In this document: piece by piece, positions 41,287-47,153 of the stretch
Layout of the letters: every line of letters begins with the position of its first letter
Numbering within the stretch: the first letter of the stretch is position 1
NCBI GenBank assembly: GCA_900545535.1
Contig: UQZN01000013.1
Coordinates: 1 to 64,000 of the forward strand
Reading direction: 5' to 3'
DNA length: 64,000 bases
Source of the DNA: an uncultured Phascolarctobacterium sp.
GTDB taxonomy: Bacteria > Bacillota > Negativicutes > Acidaminococcales > Acidaminococcaceae
The notes under the pieces: model-generated
What the model was told of the DNA's origin: nothing
Database searches by the model: none
Seen by the model: the letters and a program-made list of their open reading frames with translations, nothing else
Program-made: the position numbers and the translations under genes

Positions 41287-43805
41287 GAGAAGATATACTT
41301 ACTGTTCATGATTTCGGTTAAATTTAAAGTGCCTTTATTAGGAATATCAGGAAGGTTTCCATCTGCAAGTTTTTTCATATCGTTTCTAAAGTTTGCTAAG
41401 ACATCATACTCGGTATACATTTGGATAAAACTTTGTCGTACTACTTTATACATGAGTTTTGCTTGGGCGACTGGTGCGCCATAAGAGTCGTGTATCATGG
41501 CAAAATGCTTGATACCTGCATCAACAGCATTACAGACAGTGAGTTGTAGGTGGCTGGCATCCATTGAGTGGATGAAGTTAGGAGCGACACCTTGAGCTTG
41601 CGCTCGTTTGTCGATGTTTCCTGTGATATTTAAGCTATACAAGCGAATATTTTTCCCTGCACATCTTAAACGGACTTGTTTACTTTCACATTCCATATAG
41701 CTTTGCTGCACTGGGAGTCCCATTGGAGTCGTCCAGGTTACAACTTGGCCCTTCTTGGTGACACTCTTAGCACAATCTTGGAGCCATTTCATGCCATCTA
41801 CAGCGGCGACAACGGTTGTTCCGACTGCGTTCCAGATGAGTTTAGCCATGTATGCTGAGGCTTGCCAGCAATTTGCTTCTGTGAAGACAGAGGTTTCTTT
41901 CTGTTCCTGCATATCTTTTTTTATGATGTCTTCGTAGATTTGGTCACGAAATCCGTATTCTTTTGAGCCATAGGCAAGTGTCATTACAGAGCGTTTGGTT
42001 ACTTTGCGGGTGACTCCATACATCCTCCAGATTTGAGCGAGTGTTTTGGTGCCAAACTTGATTTTGGTTTCGACAACATCGTCTATAGTGCCATTTTTGA
42101 GGTCTTGGTCAATGGCCGCATTTACTTTGGCTGCGACTACACCGTAGATGTCGTTGGGCTTGTCGGAGGGCAGGAGGTTGACTGCTGCACCACCTACAGG
42201 ATCACGAAGTATAGCTGAGAAGTGCTGGAGGCCTGAGCAGGTTCCATCAAAAGCTACAGGGATACCAGACACAAAACCTTTTGGTGTACCATGTTTGGCT
42301 TCCCATTGCTTCCATGCCCGCCATTCAAAGCAGAACGCCAAGAACTGACAAGGTTCGTCTTGGGACATCCAAAAGGTGTGCCCTAGTGGGTCGGCTGCGG
42401 AGGCGAGGATGTCTGTTTCGTTGTCGTGAACCCATTGGATACGGTCGTCATAGCTTACTTTATCTATTCCTGCTAAGTTTGCACCATGGACAGCAAGCCA
42501 GTTAATGTCTTCCATATCTTCACAAGCAGGAGCATCAGCGAAAAGGATTAGGCCTTTGTTCAGGTCATCTCCTTGAAAGCTAAAATTAGGAATAGGGTAT
42601 ACACGACCACGGAAGTCCATATTACAAGGAAAATATATTTTGTCATATTTAGCAAATTCTTCGGCAACCTTAATGTTACCAACAGCTCTTAATGCAAGGC
42701 TTTTGCGTCTGGTTTCATCTTTGTAGTAACCAACCATTATTTTTCGGTAATCTTTTAGTTGGTCTTCTGTAGGTTTTTCAGAGAGTACCATAGGTTTGGG
42801 TGCTTCATCAATGTACGGTATACCAGCGCGCCCTCCACCTCGTGCAATAACATCTTGCATTACTTTAAGAACTCTGATGTTTATTTTCCAAGGCGTGGCT
42901 TGGATACTATTGATTGCTTTGCGAACTTCGGCAAGTTCCATTTGTCCTAACTTTTTTAGATAGCGTTTTCCAAAGATTGTTCTTTGGTCATGTACACGCA
43001 ATAAGGTAGATACGGATTGGAGTTCCCCATAATAACCGCCATCATTGTAAGTTGTCCAAGGTTTAGGTGGGATGATGGTAGGACAAAGTCGATAAGAGTT
43101 GGCGACTATATTGTCTTCGTTTGCTGTCCAGGCTTCTAAAAGTGCTTGAGTAGGCTGGATATTTAAGGTTGTTCCTTGTTGGCAATATTCAAAGTAGTTA
43201 GTTGTATTGATAATGATATTTACAAGACAGGCCGCAAGTTGCATGAGATCTTGTTTATCCCACTTTGGGGCTTGGTAATTATCTCGTTTCATCCATGCAA
43301 GGGCGTAGGCACGACGATAAAAGCCTTGAACACGTTGGTCTATACCTTTGGTTACTAAGGGTTCACGACTCGGATTTTGACTGAGGTAGCGTGTTAGGTT
43401 ATATTCATCTTGTATTTCTCGTCCTATCCACTGGCTAACATTGGATATAAAAAGTTCTTTGCGTCTCATCATGTTATCTAAAAGTATTGATAACGTAGAG
43501 AAAGCAAGCAGACTATAAAGTTGGTCTATTTCTTCTTTGTAAATCTCCGACATTTCCATGAGTATGCCTACATAGGCAGGTTTTACGCCACGCCTTGGTG
43601 CCAAAGCATTTTCAACAAATACCTTAACGGCTTCAAATACGTTGCTGTATTGATGGGCAATAAACTTTTGACCGAGTGTCGTTGTTCCTGCTTGTCCTTC
43701 GGCTTTAGCTTTGTCGTATACTTGGCGCAGCTTTTGTTCTCCAAAGGTTTTGTAGCGAGCTTCCAATTCGAGTTCTTCAAGGTACAGTGGGTGTTGATTT
43801 TGCAT
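41283..43805 (-). CDS. single-subunit DNA-dependent RNA polymerase (T7 gp1-like)
   Basis: 840 residues (T7 is 883). Catalytic motifs: A FDGTCSGLQHFSAILRD with the metal Asp, B KVTKRSVMTLAYGSKEYGFR with the O-helix Lys/Tyr, and C MIHDSYGAPV with the second Asp. HSMDASHLQLTV precedes motif C. It transcribes the middle and late phage genes from its own promoters, which I identify as the TTGTTCCACATA-type elements. A separate host-type promoter (43860-43887) precedes the gene, so in a lysogen its silence would depend on that promoter and the upstream terminator. Confidence 0.97.
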   Translation of the reverse strand: MQNQHPLYLEELELEARYKTFGEQKLRQVYDKAKAEGQAGTTTLGQKFIAHQYSNVFEAVKVFVENALAPRRGVKPAYVGILMEMSEIYKEEIDQLYSLLAFSTLSILLDNMMRRKELFISNVSQWIGREIQDEYNLTRYLSQNPSREPLVTKGIDQRVQGFYRRAYALAWMKRDNYQAPKWDKQDLMQLAACLVNIIINTTNYFEYCQQGTTLNIQPTQALLEAWTANEDNIVANSYRLCPTIIPPKPWTTYNDGGYYGELQSVSTLLRVHDQRTIFGKRYLKKLGQMELAEVRKAINSIQATPWKINIRVLKVMQDVIARGGGRAGIPYIDEAPKPMVLSEKPTEDQLKDYRKIMVGYYKDETRRKSLALRAVGNIKVAEEFAKYDKIYFPCNMDFRGRVYPIPNFSFQGDDLNKGLILFADAPACEDMEDINWLAVHGANLAGIDKVSYDDRIQWVHDNETDILASAADPLGHTFWMSQDEPCQFLAFCFEWRAWKQWEAKHGTPKGFVSGIPVAFDGTCSGLQHFSAILRDPVGGAAVNLLPSDKPNDIYGVVAAKVNAAIDQDLKNGTIDDVVETKIKFGTKTLAQIWRMYGVTRKVTKRSVMTLAYGSKEYGFRDQIYEDIIKKDMQEQKETSVFTEANCWQASAYMAKLIWNAVGTTVVAAVDGMKWLQDCAKSVTKKGQVVTWTTPMGLPVQQSYMECESKQVRLRCAGKNIRLYSLNITGNIDKRAQAQGVAPNFIHSMDASHLQLTVCNAVDAGIKHFAMIHDSYGAPVAQAKLMYKVVRQSFIQMYTEYDVLANFRNDMKKLADGNLPDIPNKGTLNLTEIMNSKYIFS

Positions 43806-43859
43806 TTTTCCGTCTCCTTTTATTCACTATTTGTTCGCCTTAAAAGCGAACATAATGCT

Positions 43860-43887
43860 ATTATAACGAACGTACGTTTTGAAACAA
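43860..43887 (-). promoter_or_regulatory. host-type promoter for the phage RNA polymerase gene
   Basis: On the minus strand TTGTTT (43887-43882), a 16-base spacer and a perfect TATAAT (43865-43860). The spacer holds the palindrome AACGTACGTT and ends TTCGT. A TAACG half-site here recalls the repressor-like operators at 46.3-46.5 kb, though the full operator pattern is not met. A TGTTCGC/GCGAACA hairpin lies in the untranslated leader. Confidence 0.65.
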
Positions 43888-43892
43888 GGCCA

Positions 43893-43955
43893 ACAAAAAG
43901 CCAGCCTCAACTAAACTTGAGAATTAATGCAAACTTATGTTTAGTTAAAGCTGGT
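43893..43955 (-). terminator. hairpin terminator between early genes and RNA polymerase gene
   Basis: On the minus strand CCAGC...AACTAAAC (43954-43939) pairs with GTTTAGTT...GCTGG (43916-43901), followed by CTTTTT. The long stem has a 22-base loop. It ends the early transcript shortly before the separate promoter of the RNA polymerase gene, or acts as a leaky attenuator. Confidence 0.65.
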
Positions 43956-43987
43956 TGTTCATTAGGTTTCTATCCACAAAACTTATG

Positions 43988-44074
43988 TTATCCTGAGAAA
44001 ACTTTTTGCCAATTTAAGCAAAGTATGATAGCTATTAGAATAAGTATTAGATTTTCTAAAAAACGTCGTTTCAT
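43988..44074 (-). CDS. 28-residue membrane peptide
   Basis: An ATG with an AGGAGG ribosome binding site 9 bases upstream starts MKRRFLENLILILIAIILCL then NWQKVFSG: a basic end and one hydrophobic helix. The ribosome binding site and clean topology argue for translation. Function unknown; small early membrane peptides often act on the host envelope. Confidence 0.5.
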   Translation of the reverse strand: MKRRFLENLILILIAIILCLNWQKVFSG

Positions 44075-44144
44075 TAAATACCTCCTGTTATTCCTGTAGT
44101 CATTCTTTAGGTTCCATTTAGGAACCCTTGGAGTTGTCCTCCAT

Positions 44145-44171
44145 GGTGCCCACAAGTCAGCTTGTAGGCAC
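44145..44171 (-). other. RNA hairpin in the early region (possible RNase III site)
   Basis: GTGCC-CACAAG-TCAG-CTTGTA-GGCAC can form a nearly perfect stem, and a second smaller hairpin GGTTCC/GGAACC lies at 44111-44127. Neither has a U-tract. T7 early mRNA is cut by RNase III at hairpins between genes, so a processing role is plausible. Confidence 0.4.
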
Positions 44172-44185
44172 TAGCAAGACAACAT

Positions 44186-44269
44186 CTAAAAGCCGAAGTT
44201 CCTTAAAGTGGCGTCCCAGTCAATCGCTAGGCTTGCTAAGACAAGGAACATGATAATTTTGTCTTTCAT
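44186..44269 (-). CDS. 27-residue hydrophobic peptide
   Basis: ATG after GGGAGG (12 bases): MKDKIIMFLVLASLAIDWDA then TLRNFGF. A short hydrophobic helix at the N-terminus. It starts 8 bases after the stop of the zinc-ribbon gene. Marginal but consistent with the other tiny early membrane peptides. Confidence 0.4.
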   Translation of the reverse strand: MKDKIIMFLVLASLAIDWDATLRNFGF

Positions 44270-44276
44270 AGCTCAA

Positions 44277-44453
44277 TCAATCCTCCCATTCAGTCCAATA
44301 AGCTTCACCCGCTTTATACAATTCAACATACTCCGTTTCTGTATAGGCTGTTTCTAAACAATCAGCACTGCAATAATATTCCTCACCATCCCTTATACAG
44401 TAGCCTGTTTTAACGATGGTTCCACAGTGATTACATCGGCGTTCGTCTGTCAT
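44277..44453 (-). CDS. small zinc-finger protein
   Basis: 58 codons beginning MTDERRCNHCGTIVKTGYCI ... EEYYCSADCLETAYTETEYV. Two cysteine knuckles (CNHC, CSADC) form a zinc ribbon/treble-clef of the kind found in many small phage and bacterial proteins. It lies 3 bases downstream of the next early gene. Function unknown. Confidence 0.6.
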   Translation of the reverse strand: MTDERRCNHCGTIVKTGYCIRDGEEYYCSADCLETAYTETEYVELYKAGEAYWTEWED

Positions 44454-44456
44454 GGT

Positions 44457-44864
44457 TTATACCTCCTCCAAATTTGATACAGGTGTATACCAGTCACCAC
44501 CTTTGAAAGTAGTACGCATAAGACTTTGAACATATACTTCTTTATTGCGGTTTGGTTTTCGTAAAACTCGCACAATATCACCACTGAAAAGGTAGGTGTG
44601 TACACCTATTTCATCCTCAATAACTCTGTATACCTTACCGACCTCAACAACTTCTACAGGTATGCTGATAGGCTTACAAGCTTCCTTATCGTATGCTTTA
44701 ACCGCTAGCAATAAGCTTGTCATGTCGTAATCTAGGCGTTTTCCTATTCCTTTTAAAAGGCTTTCTAGCATTTCCATACGTTCCTCATGGTAAGCCCTGT
44801 CTAAATGTGTGCCTAAAAGATTTTCCCAGTCCTGATACATTTCTTTGCGTTCCTCGTTTGTCAT
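44457..44864 (-). CDS. early phage protein with C-terminal SH3-like module
   Basis: 135 residues. The N-terminal half is helical (YQDWENLLGTHLDRAYHEER). The C-terminal half, VVEVGKVYRVIEDEIGVHTY ... IVRVLRKPNRNKEVYVQSLM ... GGDWYTPVSNLEEV, resembles module 1 of the protein at 39952-40671. The ribosome binding site is AGGAGG. A host-takeover function is likely from position but unproven. Confidence 0.6.
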   Translation of the reverse strand: MTNEERKEMYQDWENLLGTHLDRAYHEERMEMLESLLKGIGKRLDYDMTSLLLAVKAYDKEACKPISIPVEVVEVGKVYRVIEDEIGVHTYLFSGDIVRVLRKPNRNKEVYVQSLMRTTFKGGDWYTPVSNLEEV

Positions 44865-44881
44865 AATAATTTTCCTCCTGT

Positions 44882-45220
44882 TTAAAATGTTTCATTTATA
44901 ATTTTTCTGATATTTTCGGCACTAGCTTTTACTTTATCTCTGTTCAGCCGTGGGGCTTCCAGCAGTTCCTCTAGTGCCTCTAATTCATCGCTAACATCCC
45001 GCAGGGCTGCGGCGTAACTGTCTGCTATGCCTTCTTTCTCCTGTTTGTCTGCTTCATAGCCTTTTAGCTCAGCTTCATAACTTTTGGTTGCGTGGGTTAA
45101 TTCAGCGGCTACAAGGTCTGCCAGCGGGTCACCTAGGGTATCCCTTATGGTGTCAATAATATCCCTATGGTTCATTATGATTACTTCTTGCCCTATCTTG
45201 AGCGTGATCTGTTCTAACAT
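44882..45220 (-). CDS. early coiled-coil phage protein
   Basis: 112 residues, mostly helical and charged (SYEAELKGYEADKQEKEGIA, DELEALEELLEAPRLNRDKV), with GDPLADLVAAELTHATKSYE before it. GGAGGG lies 8 bases before the ATG at 45220; a second ATG is at 45175. No recognised family. Confidence 0.6.
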   Translation of the reverse strand: MLEQITLKIGQEVIIMNHRDIIDTIRDTLGDPLADLVAAELTHATKSYEAELKGYEADKQEKEGIADSYAAALRDVSDELEALEELLEAPRLNRDKVKASAENIRKIINETF

Positions 45221-45309
45221 ACTTCTTGCCCTCCTTGGTTTCCTTATGGTATAATCAAGGTAAATCAGGGAAGCAGGGTGTGAGCCTGCTCCCTGTCTCT
45301 ACCTAGTCA

Positions 45310-45387
45310 TTAGCTAACGGTACGAGACAACAAACACAGTGCTAGGGCTAACAGGATAACTGCTAGTCCTTTTTGTTTGGTTGTCAA
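45310..45387 (-). CDS. 25-residue membrane peptide (TTG start), tentative
   Basis: From a TTG at 45387, with AAGGAG upstream: (M)TTKQKGLAVILLALALCLLS then RTVS. A basic N-terminus and one hydrophobic helix. Followed by a CAGGGA-AGCAGG / CCTGCT-CCCTG hairpin (45268-45297) without a strong U-tract. The evidence is only topology and ribosome binding site. Confidence 0.35.
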   Translation of the reverse strand: MTTKQKGLAVILLALALCLLSRTVS

Positions 45388-45476
45388 GGTTCTTTGCTCC
45401 TTCCTAGAGGCTTACTGGTTGTATCCTCTCTGCTAACCTCTAGGGTTCCTAAAGGTCAGCGACAAGACACAAGCTG

Positions 45477-45722
45477 TTATTCTTCGTTCTCCTCTTGTCC
45501 GTATTCAACAAATATGACATAATGTGTTTCTGTTATATCTCTTACACCGTTATTAAGGCGTTCTTGAAATTCATTTAAGGTTAAAAGTCTGTGTCTATCA
45601 AAGCAATAGCCTTCGCAGAAGCCTTCAAGGTGACTACGGTTCGGAAAGACACGCCTAAAGGCTTTTTCTACATCCTCCCAGTTATCTATTACAGGTGATT
45701 TCTTGATTAGTAAGACTAACAT
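45477..45722 (-). CDS. early phage protein of unknown function
   Basis: 81 residues (VIDNWEDVEKAFRRVFPNRS ... FCEGYCFDRHRLLTLNEFQE ... HYVIFVEYGQEENEE) with a GAGAGGAAG ribosome binding site. No motif recognised. The acidic C-terminus resembles DNA-mimic or polymerase-binding early proteins, but this is speculation. Confidence 0.55.
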   Translation of the reverse strand: MLVLLIKKSPVIDNWEDVEKAFRRVFPNRSHLEGFCEGYCFDRHRLLTLNEFQERLNNGVRDITETHYVIFVEYGQEENEE

Positions 45723-45757
45723 TATTTATCTTCCTCTCTATTTAATTTGTTCTGTTG

Positions 45758-45997
45758 TTATTCTCTATCGTCCATTAAGGCTTCCCAATCGTCATAGCCT
45801 AACTGTACCGCTATCTGATCAGTTTCAAACCAGAAGTAATCATTTATTTGCGTTTCTTCCATTGCTTCGCCTCTACAAACATCTTCTAGCAAATCAAATA
45901 TGTGTTGCCCTTCATCGTCTGTAAGCAATGCAACGGTATCCTTTGCGCCTCCTCAAAATTCAAATTCGCAAAAATCTACATCCTTATAAATCCTCAT
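45758..45997 (-). pseudogene. small early gene interrupted by an in-frame TGA
   Basis: The frame opens at an ATG overlapping the previous stop (ATGA) and reads MRIYKDVDFCEFEF, then TGA (45955-45953), then GGAKDTVALLTDDEGQHIFD ... MEETQINDYFWFETDQIAVQ ... LGYDDWEALMDDRE, stop TAA. Proteins of this type in other phages usually read EFEFWGGAKDTV at that point, so the TGA replaces a Trp codon (TGG). It is either a broken gene or one needing UGA readthrough. An internal ribosome binding site (TTTGAGGAGGCGC) directly follows the stop, so the second part might also be restarted. Confidence 0.6.
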
Positions 45998-46308
45998 TTT
46001 GTTTTACCTCCGTGTACTGATAATATTTGCATTTTTACGCTGTGTTTTATGCGCTCTTGACAGTCATGGAGACCAAAAGCGTCTTTGATTAAATTTTGAA
46101 TTCTCGTTGTGGTCGTGCTGTAATAGCTATTATCAAATATAGCCAGCCCTGTGGTCGTGCAAAATATGAATATAGGTGTTTTGTAGCTTACGACGATATA
46201 ATGGCTGTCTGTTACTACTGCCGTTGTGCTGCTTCCTCGAAAGGCTTGGAGTTGCTCCAATTTTGCCTGCATGTCTCTGTAAGGTGTGTAAGTGTTGTTA
46301 GTTGTCAT
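45994..46308 (-). CDS. first early phage protein (leftward), function unknown
   Basis: 104 residues with a central beta-rich domain: TTAVVTDSHYIVVSYKTPIF followed by IFCTTTGLAIFDNSYYSTTT, then RIQNLIKDAFGL. Such short domains occur in early genes of many podoviruses and siphoviruses. It is the first gene behind the leftward host-type promoter and its operators. GAGGAA precedes the ATG. Confidence 0.6.
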   Translation of the reverse strand: MTTNNTYTPYRDMQAKLEQLQAFRGSSTTAVVTDSHYIVVSYKTPIFIFCTTTGLAIFDNSYYSTTTTRIQNLIKDAFGLHDCQERIKHSVKMQILSVHGGKTK

Positions 46309-46334
46309 TTTGTGTTCCTCCTCATTTTCTTTGA

Positions 46335-46350
46335 GTCACGTTTTCGTTAC
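46335..46350 (+). promoter_or_regulatory. operator-like repeat O1
   Basis: GTCACGTTTTCGTTAC, an imperfect palindrome (GTMACG-TTTT-CGTKAC). Identical to O2, 33 bases away. It lies just downstream of the leftward early promoter's -10 region. Confidence 0.65.
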
Positions 46351-46361
46351 CTCTTGCGTTT

Positions 46362-46390
46362 ATTATAGTCACGTTTTCGTTACTTTGTAA
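46362..46390 (-). promoter_or_regulatory. leftward early promoter with operator O2 in its spacer
   Basis: On the minus strand TTACAA (46390-46385), a 17-base spacer and a perfect TATAAT (46367-46362). The operator copy at 46368-46383 exactly fills the spacer, so binding of a repressor would block polymerase. It would drive the early genes from 46308 leftward. Confidence 0.6.
46368..46383 (+). promoter_or_regulatory. operator-like repeat O2
   Basis: GTCACGTTTTCGTTAC, an exact copy of O1, lying between the -35 and -10 boxes of the leftward early promoter. Confidence 0.68.
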
Positions 46391-46412
46391 AATGTCAAAT
46401 TATCCCATTTTA

Positions 46413-46428
46413 GTCACTTTTTAGTTAC
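46413..46428 (+). promoter_or_regulatory. operator-like repeat O3
   Basis: GTCACTTTTTAGTTAC: same symmetry (GTCACT-TTTT-AGTTAC) with the inner base pair changed, upstream of the leftward -35 box. Confidence 0.58.
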
Positions 46429-46462
46429 TTTTAGCGGTTTAGCTCCATTTATCTTTAATTTA

Positions 46463-46477
46463 GTCACTTTTCGTGTC
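46463..46477 (+). promoter_or_regulatory. operator-like repeat O4
   Basis: GTCACTTTTCGTGTC, a shorter, more diverged copy just upstream of the rightward promoter of the HTH gene; suited to autoregulation. Confidence 0.5.
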
Positions 46478-46495
46478 TTTTATCTTTTTGTTGCT

Positions 46496-46506
46496 GATGT
46501 TATAAT
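46496..46506 (+). promoter_or_regulatory. rightward extended -10 promoter for the HTH gene
   Basis: TGTTATAAT (TG at 46498-46499, TATAAT at 46501-46506), 20 bases before the ATG at 46527. No good -35 box is visible, which is usual for extended -10 promoters. Operator O4 lies just upstream. Confidence 0.6.
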
Positions 46507-46526
46507 TTAGCTAAAGAGGTGATATA

Positions 46527-46730
46527 ATGAGCGTTCAAGATGATTTTTTAAAATTAGTAAAAGATAATAAGTATATTTTTAAAGAAATTACAGACAAAGC
46601 AGGAGAAAGTGAAAAAAGCGTACACAATATGTTTAAACGGCGCTCTGTTCGTTGTGATGTATTAGAAAAATTATTAGCAGTTATTGGTAAAGAATTGCAG
46701 ATAGTAGACAAAAAAAAGAATAAACAATAA
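46527..46730 (+). CDS. small HTH regulator, candidate lysogeny repressor
   Basis: 67 residues. VKDNKYIFKEITDKAGESEK followed by SVHNMFKRRSVRCDVLEKLL and AVIGKELQIV fits a compact XRE/Cro-type helix-turn-helix: helix 2 KEITDKAGE, turn, recognition helix SEKSVHNMFKRR. It is transcribed away from the early genes, with four palindromic repeats in the divergent region between them. This is the layout of a phage genetic switch. No cleavage or peptidase domain is present, so induction must work differently from lambda CI. Ribosome binding site GAGGTGAT. Confidence 0.75.
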   Translation: MSVQDDFLKLVKDNKYIFKEITDKAGESEKSVHNMFKRRSVRCDVLEKLLAVIGKELQIVDKKKNKQ

Positions 46731-46734
46731 AATC

Positions 46735-46786
46735 AAAAAAGACACCTTGAAGGTATCCAAAAGGACGCTTTCAAGGTGTCTTTATT
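46735..46786 (+). terminator. terminator of the HTH gene
   Basis: GACACCTTGAA (46741-46751) and TTCAAGGTGTC (46770-46780) make an 11-bp stem preceded by A-run and followed by TTTATTT. Ends the rightward repressor transcript. Confidence 0.75.
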
Positions 46787-46831
46787 TATGATATACAGTT
46801 TTGATTAGTAACCTTTAGGTATTTATAAGAT

Positions 46832-46860
46832 TTCACAAGGGGTATTTTATATGCTATAAT
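46832..46860 (+). promoter_or_regulatory. strong host-type promoter of a stand-alone gene
   Basis: TTCACA (46832-46837), 17-base spacer, TATAAT (46855-46860) preceded by TGC: 11 of 12 consensus bases. It drives only the small membrane-protein gene at 46880, so that gene is likely active in the lysogen. Confidence 0.75.
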
Positions 46861-46879
46861 ATTATTTGAGGTGGCTGGA

Positions 46880-47023
46880 ATGAAAAAGATACTTTTAACA
46901 GTATGTGGCTTGTTATTTGATTTATTTATTTTCGCTATAGCTATTAGTGTTACTTGGTGGCTTTTGAAAATAGGGTGGATAATCGTAACGCAGGGAATAG
47001 ACGGTTTTATTTATAAACCTTAA
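46880..47023 (+). CDS. 47-residue membrane protein with its own promoter and terminator (moron-like)
   Basis: ATG after GAGGTGG. The product (KKILLTVCGLLFDLFIFAIA ... ISVTWWLLKIGWIIVTQGID ... GFIYKP) has one long or two short transmembrane segments. A near-consensus host promoter precedes it and a 15-bp stem terminator follows, so it is a separate unit inserted between the repressor and integrase regions. Such units often encode lysogenic conversion or superinfection-exclusion proteins; this function is inferred. Confidence 0.65.
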   Translation: MKKILLTVCGLLFDLFIFAIAISVTWWLLKIGWIIVTQGIDGFIYKP

Positions 47024-47066
47024 AAGAACCTCTAGGTATTCAATAGGACACCTAGAGGTTCTTTCT
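47023..47066 (+). terminator. 15-bp perfect hairpin terminator
   Basis: AAAGAACCTCTAGGT (47023-47037) pairs perfectly with ACCTAGAGGTTCTTT (47050-47064), followed by CTCTT. Its right arm overlaps the start region of a leftward phage promoter. Confidence 0.78.
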
Positions 47067-47086
47067 CTTATATGTGGAACAATAAG
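47061..47086 (-). promoter_or_regulatory. phage RNA polymerase promoter, leftward
   Basis: Minus strand TTATTGTTCCACATATAAGA then GAAAGA. It matches the shared element with one change. It points leftward into the early region from behind the moron-like gene. Confidence 0.65.
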
Positions 47087-47091
47087 AAATA

Positions 47092-47118
47092 TCTTTCTCA
47101 CTATTATGGAACAATTAC
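47092..47118 (-). promoter_or_regulatory. phage RNA polymerase promoter, leftward, tandem partner
   Basis: Minus strand GTAATTGTTCCATAATAGTG then AGAAAGA. The first half (TAATTGTTCCA) and the purine start region are kept; the middle differs. Confidence 0.5.
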
Positions 47119-47127
47119 AATTAGGCT

Positions 47128-47152
47128 AGCGTTCCACATACAAGAGAGAGGA
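47128..47152 (+). promoter_or_regulatory. phage RNA polymerase promoter, rightward (toward integrase)
   Basis: Plus strand AGCGTTCCACATACAAGAGA then GAGGA: a perfect GTTCCACATACAAGAGAGAGG element in the opposite direction to all others. The next gene in its direction is the integrase (47581). Confidence 0.7.
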
Positions 47153-47153
47153 T

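Noticed and set aside
45239..45260. Plus-strand TTGCCC-18-TATAAT promoter near 45.25 kb
   Set aside because: It would transcribe antisense to the early genes with no plus-strand gene behind it; likely chance.
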